A stretch of 64,000 bases of DNA from Lichenostomus cassidix (taxonomy: Eukaryota > Chordata > Aves > Passeriformes > Meliphagidae). Every line of letters starts with the position of its first letter. Positions within the stretch are counted from its first letter, which is position 1. Shown in pieces: positions 36,501 to 47,460 of this stretch. The notes under the pieces are model-generated. The model saw nothing but the letters and a program-made list of their open reading frames with translations, was not told where the DNA came from and ran no database searches. The DNA is taken from assembly GCA_008360975.2 (NCBI GenBank), contig CM039179.1, positions 56,086,666 to 56,150,665 on the forward strand. The letters run 5' to 3'. Both the position numbers and the translations under genes were made by a program.

Positions 36501-39500
36501 TAGCCTCCTGCATTCCCAAGCCATCCAGCACAAACTCATATGAGAAACAAAGAGATTGGTTCTGCAGCAGAAAAATTGTAAATGTATGACTTTCCTCTGT
36601 GAAGAAGGAAACTATCTGCTTTAACTTGTAGATAGCTGCTTGTGGATTTGAATTAAAACAGTAATACAAATGCCAGGGTGGAAAATAATTTGGCTATTTG
36701 AACCAATTAACTGCACCATCTTTACAGTAAAAAATTGCTGATCATCAGGCATGGAAAATGGGTAGAAGCAGTCAGTAACAATCCCTTTTTCAGCAGAGGT
36801 TTTTGCTTTGCCCATGCTACTCATATTCCACGGAGGAACAGGTCTCCCTGCACTGCAACATCTTATTGATAAAGAAGTTTACATTTAGCTCTGCTCTAGT
36901 AGATTACATCTGCCTCTTTTGTTTAATTTGATACTATTTGCTTGAAACTTGCATTTTTAAAATCTTAGATTACATAAAGGTACAGAGAATGAATGTTTAG
37001 CTAGAGAACTGTAATATACATGCATGTATGCTAGAAAAATATTATATGGAACTAAAAAATGTAATTACATGCATCACAAGCTTTGCAAGAAGTGTACTAG
37101 ATACAGTTTTAAACTCTTCAGTTGTTATGGTCTTCATAATTCTGTGGCTTAACATGTATTGAAATTGCATCTTTACCTCCAATTTCAAGAACTTAGCGGA
37201 ATGCTTTTCTAGATGAGAGCAAAGTTCATAAAGTCGAAGGTTGGAAACAGCTGCTATATTTGCCCATTTTCAGAAGACAAGCAAATTAAACTCTATAAAG
37301 CTAAAATCTCATTCAGTTTCTTGTTATGTTTATATAGTAACAAACGTATTTTGTTAAAGAGTTGTAAAGCTTCTTATGCTGCTATCTGAACACTGTTTGT
37401 TATTCTTCCAGCATTTCATCTTTCTATCAATCAAAAATGTATGCCTTTCTTAACACCTCCTGCTCAAACTGGTTTTGCTTAGTAATTCTTCCAGGAAGTA
37501 TTTGCAAACCAGCTTTCTCATCAGACATTACACCAGAAAAATGCATTTGAAAGAGAAAATGTATTGAAAAAATACTGTGTCAAGGTACTTTATAAATTAT
37601 TTTTTTCTATGAATTCACTATTCTAATGACTATAATGTTCTTTTGTAGATGAACATTTAAAAAAAGCCATTTCAATAATCTCTGAACTTTCTACTTAATT
37701 CTACCTCATCTTGTATTTTCTTTGTGTTTTACAGTGTGCCATATATAAAAAAAATAAAATCATTGTCATCTTCATCATTGTCATCATCAGTATATTATAC
37801 TTCCAGTAGCTGAAATAGCTGAAGAGCAGGTAATACATTATCATTTTTTAGGAGTTAGAAGTCAAGAATTTGAAGAAAAGACACATGCAGAGCCCTAATG
37901 AAGCTTGCGCAAGTCCTGTGGACTTCACCGTGCTTTAAAACAACCCAATATGTCCTTACTAACAGAGGACTTATGCAGCTGCAGTTTACAGTACATGAGT
38001 AATTTTACTGTGTTCAGTGGCATTATTCTCATTCTCAGCTGATCTGAGAGGCTTGTATCAAAACAACTTTTTCTCAATATACCAATGCAGTATATAGAAA
38101 TTATTCCAGGTCCAGTGAGACTCAGCCCTCATCTGGGATGAAACAACATAACCTAAGTCTGTTTGTTTCACCTTGCTTTGTTATGTCTTGAGGCCTGCAG
38201 TAAAAGCATTGAGGGCAGACATAATTTTCTTTCAAAATGTCTACAGCAACCTTGAACTTTTTAAAAAAGTTAATTTCCATTTTAGTGCTTCCTATAATTT
38301 TCATCTATCTATTTCAGAACTTTAAAACCCAGCAATAAACAGAAGGGTTCAAGCCACAACTATTTGCTATTTCCTTCCCATTTATGTAGACTAATCTCCT
38401 TTTCTACTTTTTTTCCTCTCATCTGATATCTCCTCTGCAACTAATATTGCATCACAAAACTGACTGGGAGTAGCACTGATTGCCGTAAGTGAATCATTAC
38501 TGTCCATCCATCCATTACTGCTACATCCCCAGGGCACTGACCGTATCATTTTCCCTGCCCACTGTTTGCCATCCACTTTAATGGCAATACATTAAAAGGC
38601 AATGGATGAATACAGTAATAAGTAATGATAACAGGTACAGGAATGACATGCTTTATGGGTAAAGGATAAATAAAAGAGAGAAAAGGTCTATCACACTTCT
38701 TTAAATGGATCTTGAACTTCTCAGACTTGGCTTTAGGGACAATTGCAGCTTTCAGCTAACTACATCAGGAGCATTGGAATTTTTTTTATGAAGAAGTTAT
38801 AAATTAGATCATTGAGTTAGATGCGTTAGAATGCACCCCATGGTAATTGTATGGCATTATTCTAAAAAGCCTTGATAGCATGTACATATAATGTCCTTTT
38901 TTGACACTGAACATAAGACTGTTCAAACTGGATCATACTGAAGAGCCCTTTGGCTCAGATAGTTCTACTAGCTGGCAAAGGACATTAAAATCAGTAGAAA
39001 TTTCCATCATATAATGAAAATTGTCTAAGCACCAAACAAAGCCATCTTTATAACCTAAAAATCTCACAGATTTAATTTCATCATAAAATAGCCCAGTTCC
39101 AATGATCAATAGTCATTATAAAACATTAATTATTTTAGGGATTTTTTAAATATATATTCATACATTTATGTACATTAATGATCTCTGGGTTTGGAGTTAG
39201 GCTTCCTGCATCTTTGAAAAAAAATAAGACAGCAAGTCCCCATAACTGAGCAGTATCTTCATTACTGCAGGTAACTCAGTACTGATAACAAATGCTACCT
39301 TTTCACTGCTTAGCCTCTTTTTCAGTCCTGTAATGGATCTGTTGAGCAGCAGTGACTTCAACATATATTCCTATGAGACTTGTCTGAGAGTAATGGTGAA
39401 ATATTCCTACCTTCTGTTTTCTTTCTTCCAGTCGGTTGTTTAAACACATGAAGATTTTCCATTTTGTCAGTCTTCATTTCTTTACCTAGAGCAAGTTTGA

Positions 39501-39532
39501 ATGATGGCACCAAATTGAGTAGAACGATCAAT
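33561..39532. other. Unique non-coding stretch
   Basis: AT-rich DNA. A degenerate TCA/ATC trinucleotide patch lies at about 37759-37791. No gene, RNA or repeat family is recognised. Confidence 0.5.
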
Positions 39533-40355
39533 ACCTTAAAGAGCAAGCATTTCAGAGAAACCTTGAGAGACTGGAGACACAATGGATAGAAACCTCATGA
39601 AGTTCATTTAGGGGAAATGCAATGTCCTGCACCTGGGATAGAATAACCTCATGCCCCAGTAAAGGCTGTGAGTAAGCTCTCGCCTCAGGGAAATGGTGGA
39701 GTTGGGGGGTTTGCAGTAGACAGAGGTCCTGGAGGAGCGTAACTTGAACAACCTCAAGTGCCCTGAGGCTGATGGCAGGGTGGGCTTTTCAGCTACTTCC
39801 AAAAGTGGGAAGAACACAGCAGCAGGCTGAGAAAGGTGATCACTGCCCTGTGGGACTTGTGAGAGCTCAAGTGGGTCACTGTATCCAGTGCACAGCTGCC
39901 CAGTGAAAGGCAGAGGTTGACAGAGTAGAATGAGTCCAGAGGAGAGTTGCCATGGTGGCTGGGAGCTGAAGAACAGGATCGAGAGTTGCAAACAAGAGTG
40001 AATGCAAAGGAAACTGAGAGCCTGAGAGCTGAGTTTATTCAGTCTTGAGAAGAAAGGGCTATGGGGGATAAAGCTGCCTTACACAGTTGCCTAAGTTGTG
40101 GACATAGGGACTCCTGACAGATGTACACTGTGAAAAGCCAAGCAGTGGTGGACACAGGGTGCAGAAAGGCAAATTCACCCTGGATTTAAACAAAAAATTC
40201 CTAAGAGAGGGTGGTTAATCCCTGGAAGGATTTGCCCAGAGAAGTTGTGGATACTCCTCCTAGGAGATATTAAAACTCAGCTGGTCAGTGAGCTGCTAGA
40301 TTACTCAATGACCCCCAAAGGTTTCTTGCAGCCTGAACTGAAACTTGCTTGGATT
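39533..40355 (+). mobile_element. CR1 LINE, about 820-bp 3' fragment, plus strand
   Basis: Starts near ACCTCATGAAGTTCATTTAG and GTCCTGCACCTGGGAT, the nucleotide form of the conserved end of the CR1 ORF2 reverse transcriptase. It continues through GTGGGTCACTGTATCCAGTG and AGTCTTGAGAAGAAAGGG into the 3' UTR. Many substitutions and indels break every frame, so it is an old copy. Both edges are approximate. Confidence 0.78.
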
Positions 40356-43300
40356 GTTAGAATACACCATTTTTTTTTCTGAGCAGATTAATTATCACAT
40401 ATTTTTAAAAAGTGTTATTGTTATGAATTCTGTGCAAATCTTCTGAAGTAAGGGGCTATATCAAGACTTATTAAAATTTGGAAAGAACAGTGATTTTAAC
40501 TTCCACACAACAATCCAGAATAGTTTTCCATATTAATCAACTAAGGATGCACCAAAAGGTAGCTTGGAGACCTTCACTTCTTATAATTGTGTCATTCAAA
40601 TTAATTCCATCTAAAATCTAAGTATCTAGTAACATTATTTTTATCATGTAATAATTACAAAGTTTTTTGCTAATGAGTTTGTCTTTGTAAAATCTTGATG
40701 ATGACCTTTTGAATTTCCAGGGCATGAAGCTGCAGTTATGCAAACTGGACTTGCCATTAACACCTGTGCTGAATTATTTCCCACTGATTGAACAGGTGTT
40801 GGGCACTGTGTAACTCATCATTGATTTGGAATGGATGATTTTGCTTCAGGATACTTCTGGCAAGCTGAATCTCTCTAGTTGTTTCTTTATGCACATAAAA
40901 AGAAAGAAATGGACTTGAAACTACAGTCATCACTGAATAATGAGTGCTGGGAAAAAACCCCTGACTTTCAATATTGACAATGAGTAGATAAAGAATTCCC
41001 CAATGAGAAGATAGCTATCTCATTTTGCTATCACTCTCTTGAATGGTGTGAAAAGAAAGAATATTATTGTCAATGGACATACCAAGTCATGAAGTAACGC
41101 TGGATGAATTTGTCAGATGCAACTGCATAAGTTTGTAGCTCGCTCCAATTACAGTTTAGCAGAAAACAGGATAATTGCTAGTTTAGACTTCAAATTCTTG
41201 ATAACACTCATCAGAAGAATCTTAAAAAAAAGAAAAAAGCTAGCCCAAGGCTTGAAAAACAAGAGATTTCAAATAAATGGATATGCTCAGTTAAGAACAC
41301 TGGTTTTTCTCCAAGAGAAACTATCAGCTCTGTTCCTTCTAGTACTGATCAGCAAAATAATATCTTTAACTATTGCTTCTACAGAGATGGCAACCTACAA
41401 TATGCTATTCATTATAATTATTTATATAGGTGTTGTTTTCTTGTCTTTAACAAAAATTGGTTTAGTCAACGCTTTCTAAGAGGGCTGGTCTTTCCTATTG
41501 AAAAATTTTCTATTGAAATGAATTTTGAGAAGAATTAGATTCTCATCTGCCCCTCAGTCTGTATACTCTTGTGCAAATTTCAGTTATTTTCTCTGAATAA
41601 TAGAGAATAGAGAATAATGGCTGAAAATATTTCTGTTCTAAAGTGATGTAGAGGTGGGTCATGGAAACCTGAGTCTTGAGTTATCAATTTTCTATTCTAT
41701 TCTCTGAAAACATAATCTTTAGAGATTATGTCCCAGAAAGAGTCTCTTGTGGGTGGTCTCATAATTTGGCTAGATATACACCATGTTTTAGATGAACTGG
41801 TGAGATCAAGACTTATAAAGTTTGAACAATGTTAATTGCAATTTCCTTAACATATGGTTGTCCCATTACAGAGAATTTGTATTTTATTTTTGTAGTTTTA
41901 TTGGAATTTTAAAACCATGGTGGGGGTGGGCTATATTTTTTCACAATCTTCCAAGGAAAGATATGCCTTTTTACTCATTTTATATTTGAAAGTGTATTTT
42001 GCGCATATAGTCACTCTTGTATTTACGTTATTGACATTATTTGTTCCTTTGGAATTGCTTTATGTGAGTTGATTTTTGTCAGTCCTTAGCGGTGTACAGA
42101 CCTTAAATGGAGGGTAGAAGTAATTGCAAATGGAATTAAGATCTTGGAAAGATATCTTGTGTACCTATATGGAAACAGTAGCCAGAAAAATAAATAATAA
42201 ATAAAATACATATATACTGTAGAATTGAGTGATATAAATCACATGATGACCAGTCTGTCACCTACATAAGTTACCTTTGAAATGCATAATTTATTCCAAT
42301 TGTGGGTTTTATGACACTATATACCCTGAGATACTCAGAGCAGCACTCTTTATGGGAAGATAGTTCTCATCTGCTGTGTAAGCAGATGTTGCTATCTAAG
42401 AGTTACCCAACCAAATCCTTGTTGTTGAAAAGGGAGATTTATGATTTGAGTCTCACTGCATAACTAGGTGATAAGTCCTGTCCAAAAGTTAAATATGAGA
42501 ACTTTTCACAGACATAGGATAGATGTTCAGATGTTCAGACAGAAGTTCAGACATTAGAACAGAAATAACTGAACACAATATTATTGCTGCAGTAAATTCA
42601 CCACCCACACTTTAATTGCTTGTGAGACTATAACTCCTATGCTCTGTCCTGCAACATTTTAATTTTTAAATTTAAAGAAAGAAAGGTAAAAAATGGAGCA
42701 GGCTGAAATTGTTATATCTCTGTGCGAATGAACTCTGTAATGTTAGAAAAGGCACACTTCGATATGAGGGCACGTGAGGCTATCTTGTAAGTACTCATAT
42801 GCAGAGTTTCCTCTGGAATGCTAATGTCCAAAGATGTCTTCTGAAGATTTAAATTGAGATTGTTTTGTGGGTAAATTCCAAAGTCTTCTGACAGAATCTG
42901 TAGTAGCTCTAGTACAGAAATGAAAACATTCTTTCTTGCTTTTGCTAATGATCAAACAGAGCTAAATTGTGATTGTTAGCTAATGTGTCACTCCATGAAA
43001 ACCAGTGGGAGAAATTCTGCACAAATTTGCTGAGTGGATGTGGCAATTTGCCCTTTAATGCTCGTGGTGCATTAGCTTCTTCTATATAGCATGTGCGTTT
43101 TGTTATCTTGCGTCTAGAGCAATATGGAGGCTGCCGTTTCCTTTTCACAGCAGCTCTGCATGAGTCAAAGAGAAACTTGCAAAAGAGGTGTAAAGTCTAT
43201 TCAGAGGCATGCTCTTTGTGTACCAGCTAATTCCTACACACATAACTATGAACGATCAGCAAGTGCTTTATGCTGCACTGTAATTTTGTGTGTTGTGAAG

Positions 43301-45331
43301 ATCATGGAAGGAAGATGGGATTTAACTTTTTATACTCTCCTGCGTTCCACATCTAAATTCATATATTTGTGATATCAAATGGAAAAATCTAGAGGGAACT
43401 GCTTATAAAGGATGTATATAAATATGCTTAGGAAAAAAAATTAAAGTGGTTTGTCTCCACAGGACATGTTTACAATACAAGGCAACAAGGTAAGGCTTTT
43501 TTTTCCATGTTAAGGCTGATGGAAATTTGGTGCCAGCCTGCATGTCCTTCACCTGCTATCCCTGAGTAGATGTTGATTTTTCAATTTACAGGTCTGTTAA
43601 GAATTCATGACAAAGCTAAATTATATATGAGAATGAGAATTTTCTCCTCCAGAGAGGAAAGTCTCAGTTTACTGTGATATGTTTTTGTATTTTTTAATTG
43701 CTAATAAACTGTCACACAAAAAAAAAATTGTTTCCTTTGCCCATCCCTCTTCACCTTATATTTCATTCTCTTCATAACAAATTGTTGTTTCACTATGAAA
43801 CAAAATGTGGATTTAATATGAAAGGAAAAATATTGACGTCCTTTGGGAACTACTCATTACTTCTAAGGCAGGGGAAGCTGGAGAGCTAAAAAATTGCTTT
43901 CTATCATCCAGTGTTTATCATCCAATGTTAACTGTGTAATTCAGTTTTGGATAGAGTTCATTAGAACTTTAAGGCCCCCAAATTTCAGATTATTCCTACC
44001 CAAAATTCATAATGTACATTTTTCAGGTCAAAAAGCTCACCAGTACAGCATTGGCTCTTACTAAAATTTTATTTATAAAATGGTTTTCACATGAAGAAAG
44101 ATGTAGATTTCTGACAACAGAAAATATTACAACTAGGGTAAAACCCTTTACAGAAGACAGGACTTTATACTGCAATTAGTTTATTCTGTCACACAGCAGA
44201 GTGAATTTTGGAGCATGAACAAACTGTGAGGAGTAAATAGATTTGTTCAAATCACAGTAGGTGAGCAAGTTAAAATATTTCCTATTGCTGAAGGGGAAAC
44301 ACTGACACCAGTATTGAGCAAAGTGACATTTCATGGAAGCAATAATTGGCAGATTGACTAAAATGATTATAGTCCTGGATGGTTTTGGTTTCTTCTTGCT
44401 TTTGGTTTGTTGAGCCTTCTGTCACAAGATGAGTAACCCGGGATTCTCCAGAGTGGATGAATCCCTCAGTAAACATTTCATGGCAGATTCCCCAACATAA
44501 GTTCTAGCCTTGTGCTGCAAGAAGTTATGATATATAAAATTCTACTACTTTGGGAAGAAGTACTGGATCTGACGTGTCAGTGTCAATTCTGGTTAACTTA
44601 TTGTAATTCAGAAGTCCTCTGGGTATTCCTTTTCTAGGACTGTAAGATAACTGAGTTTCTCCTGGTATCCTATAAAAATAACTTGTGAAAAAAAAAAAGT
44701 TATAGTAAGTATTGAGTGATAATATTCTTGAAAGGTCTATTACTGTCAAAGGAATATAGAAAATTTTAGGAGCTCTAAATATGTTATTTTTAGCAAACTT
44801 ACTCTACTATACACAGTTCCAATACCTAGGAGAACTGTATAATTATACAGCAGGTACATAAAATACATTTGACATTTGATTGTGAATGAATGTCAAATTA
44901 CTGCGCTGAAAGACACAAAAACTGAGTGACTTGCATCTGGAAAAGCTCAAAAGGGATGGAAAATAGAATTATGTGAAGACAATGAAAGGTGTTTAATTCC
45001 ACCCTTTGCATTGTCATTGTTTGAGCAGCAGTTACATGGCAGATAACATGTGCAGTGTAGCAAGAACACTGAAGAAAGCAATAACTTACTGGTTTACTGG
45101 GTTCTTAGATGAAGTGCATGATTTATACCTGTTGGTAAAATATATATGTGTATATATAGCGTGTACTACCATGGGGCAAAAAGAAAACCTTGTGATGCAC
45201 AGTTGCTCCTTTCTCTTGGAGTAAGATAATGATGGTGCTGGATAATTAAAATCCATCCGTGAAATACCAGACTTCAGAGACCCCTTATAAACTTAGATTA
45301 ATACAGTTTCTTGACCTATGCAGAGAAATCA
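40356..45331. other. Unique non-coding stretch
   Basis: AT-rich DNA. A 120-codon open frame at 41117-41479 has an AT-driven composition and no known motif. A perfect palindrome lies at 44835-44850. Nothing else is supported. Confidence 0.5.
44835..44850. other. Perfect 16-bp palindrome
   Basis: CTGTATAATTATACAG equals its own reverse complement. It could bind a dimeric regulator or be chance in AT-rich DNA. Confidence 0.4.
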
Positions 45332-45540
45332 GAGAATCATAGAATGGTTTGGGTTGGAAGGGACCTTTAAAGGCCATCTAGTCCAACCCCCGTACTCTGA
45401 GCAGGGTCATATTCCACCGGATCAGGTTTCTCAGAGCCCTATCCACTCGGACCTTGGATGTTTCTGGGGATGAGGCATCCACCACCTTAACCCCTTGTCC
45501 TATTGCAACAGGCCCTGCTAGAAAGTCTGACCCCACCTTT
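45332..45540 (-). mobile_element. CR1 LINE 3' fragment with internal deletion, minus strand
   Basis: It begins GAGAATCATAGAATGGTTTG and GGTTGGAAGGGACC, a well-conserved CR1 3' tail in antisense. It follows the consensus to GGATGAGGCATCCACCACC, then jumps to CCCCTTGTCCTATTGCAACA. Compared with intact copies such as the one at 53281, about 90 bp between these blocks is missing. Confidence 0.92.
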
Positions 45541-45576
45541 CCCACCAACTACCCCACCAGCTATCCCACCAACTTC
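45532..45576. repeat. CCCACCAACTAC-type 12-bp minisatellite
   Basis: Three 12-bp units (45541-45552, 45553-45564, 45565-45576), each starting CCCACC, follow a partial unit at 45532-45540. The array abuts the inner end of the CR1 fragment. Confidence 0.75.
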
Positions 45577-46679
45577 AGTGAGAATTTCACATGGCAAATC
45601 TGGAAAATGCTGTCACGTGTTTCACAGGAAAGTATAGACAATGTGAGAAATAGGGAGAAAGAAAGTCCTGTGGGGAAAACCAGAGTGAAATAAGAGTATA
45701 TAGACAGTTATAGGAATGGTATGTTGAAGCAAGCATATATGAATGGAGTATAGTTGATGCTGAACTTTTGTATGGTGTCTCCAGCACCTGTTTGACACTG
45801 AATTTCACCTCCAGTCAACTGTGCCAGTGTAGAACTCTGTGAACCCATGTTTTTAGGTATATTGTTGTAGAGATAGAGGACAAATTTTCACAAATGAGTT
45901 GTAACTTGATTTTTGCACTTGCTAAGAGACAAATACTTTGGGCTGTTGTATGCTAAAAAAGGTGGTTTATGGAAGGTCATCAAATACATGGATCACCTGT
46001 ATCCTATCTAAAAGGATTTCAGCTATTCTACTGCATATATGTACATGTCCATGAAAAAATGTGTCTTATCTGATATAGTTTTATTTTTTGCTATCTCTTG
46101 TGTGTGTGTATGTGTGTTTCTCTTGAAAATATGTGTTTATTTTTTATTATGGGCATAAATTACAAAAGTTTGGAACACCAAGGGTTAAGTTGTGAAAGCT
46201 TTCCAAAGGGAAAAAAAATTGAAAAGAAGCAGCCAGCATTTGTGAAGGAATTCAGATGTGTCCTTCTCTTGTCATTTGCAAAATGTTTTCATGCTTAAGA
46301 ACTTGAATGAAAGCAGAAACAAATTCTTAATTTGAGCACACAGATGCTGTTTGTGTACGTTATTTTCTTTCTGTCCACAAAAGTCATTAAATGCAAAAAC
46401 AATTTGCATGCAGACTTTTTCATATGTGCCTGTATAAAGCTGTGCATATGCAAAATGAGTATTGATCAATGAATGCTCTAGAACCCACCTAATGTAAAAT
46501 TTTCCACTCATAAAAGTTTTGGTGGCTTTTATAGGGAAAAAAAAAAAAAAAAAGCTTAAAGCTGAGTCATACAGTTCCCTCTCAGGAAAGAAATATCTAG
46601 CAGAAATATCGTTTAACTTCCTAGAAGGGAAGCTCTGTCGTTAATTCCAGTTTAAAAGCTGAGGGCTACAACTCAGCTT
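45577..46679. other. Unique non-coding stretch
   Basis: No gene recognised. A run of 17 A lies at 46537-46553. A TGAGTCA (AP-1-like) site lies at 46563-46569. An 8-bp perfect stem (AAGCTGAG/CTCAGCTT) lies at 46656-46679. Confidence 0.5.
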
Positions 46680-47110
46680 AACGCCGGGAAGTCAGCCCGA
46701 GCAGAGAGGTGTTTACCCAAAATTCCCGGTTAGTAAGTAATGAAGAGTCAGTAATAAAGAGTCCCTAAGAGGTTCGGGGCGCAGTTCTGGGCCATGGGAG
46801 AGCGGGACAGGATTTGCGGTTTCGCACCGCTCAGAGCCACCAGGGCTGCGGTGCGGCGGCGGTGAGCCAGGCTCGAAACGCCGGGCATTAACAAAGCTGT
46901 CATGTACTCTCTGCAGGTGACATAAAACCTCCGAAGACGCTCGGCCAATCGCAGCTCCTGGGCCGTGTCAGACAGGCAGGGGCTCATCGGCAGTCAGCGA
47001 GCGGGGCTCCTGTCTGCCCGCCCGCACTGCGGGCACTGCTCCTCCCGGGATGCTCCCGCCCGCACCGCGCCGCTCCCCAGCAACGCCCGCCTCAGCTCCA
47101 TGGTGCAGCC
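46680..47110. promoter_or_regulatory. CpG island, candidate promoter or enhancer
   Basis: A hand count gives roughly 35 CpGs in about 430 bp, in a region that is otherwise AT-rich and CpG-poor. The composition suggests a germline-unmethylated island. It has a CCAAT box (46945-46949), a CATAAAA motif (46921-46927) and several GC-box-like CCCGCCC runs. I find no TG...CA ends, target duplication or polyadenylation signal that would make it an LTR. Orientation and target gene are unknown, and no downstream coding exon is visible on either side. It may be a distal promoter, a non-coding RNA promoter or an orphan island enhancer. Confidence 0.6.
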
Positions 47111-47220
47111 AGCACTTATTGCTGGGCGAGGGAGGGATTTCACCTGCCTTTTATTAACTGGGAAAGCTGGAGGCAGAGCTCGGTTACACAGTGTTACACA
47201 AGGTGGTGCAGGGGGCTAAT

Positions 47221-47460
47221 ATCTGTCACAATCAAAGGCTAATGCAAATCCAGCGGGCACTGTAATATCAGCACTAATAATCAATGTTAAATTAAGATGT
47301 ATTATCTAGGTAGAATGCATAAAGAAAAGGGGAGTCCTGAAATGTCACAGTCATTTTAATTAGAGCAGTGTTGGAGCTGGGGAGGAAGGCTTGTCGCTAT
47401 AAGGAAACTATGGTAAAATTCTGGTCGGTTTTTTTCTGGAAAACACACTGTTAATTACAC
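47221..47460. promoter_or_regulatory. Motif-dense AT-rich block next to the CpG island
   Basis: Motifs within 30 bp are a SOX-like ACAAT (47228-47232), a TCF/LEF-like ATCAAAGG (47231-47238) and a perfect octamer ATGCAAAT (47242-47249). Several TAAT homeodomain cores follow, then TTAATTAG (47356-47363) and TTAATTA (47451-47457). Such clustering next to a CpG island is common in developmental enhancers. Function is inferred. Individual motifs are short and occur by chance. Confidence 0.4.

Noticed and set aside
39608..39991. 127-codon minus-strand frame
   Set aside because: It is antisense to a decayed CR1 fragment and not a gene.
41117..41479. 120-codon plus-strand frame with hydrophobic end
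   Set aside because: The composition (I, L, K, N) is what AT-rich random DNA gives. There is no splice or start context of note.
45541..45576. CRISPR-like repeat array
   Set aside because: The units are contiguous 12-mers without spacers in a vertebrate genome. It is a minisatellite.
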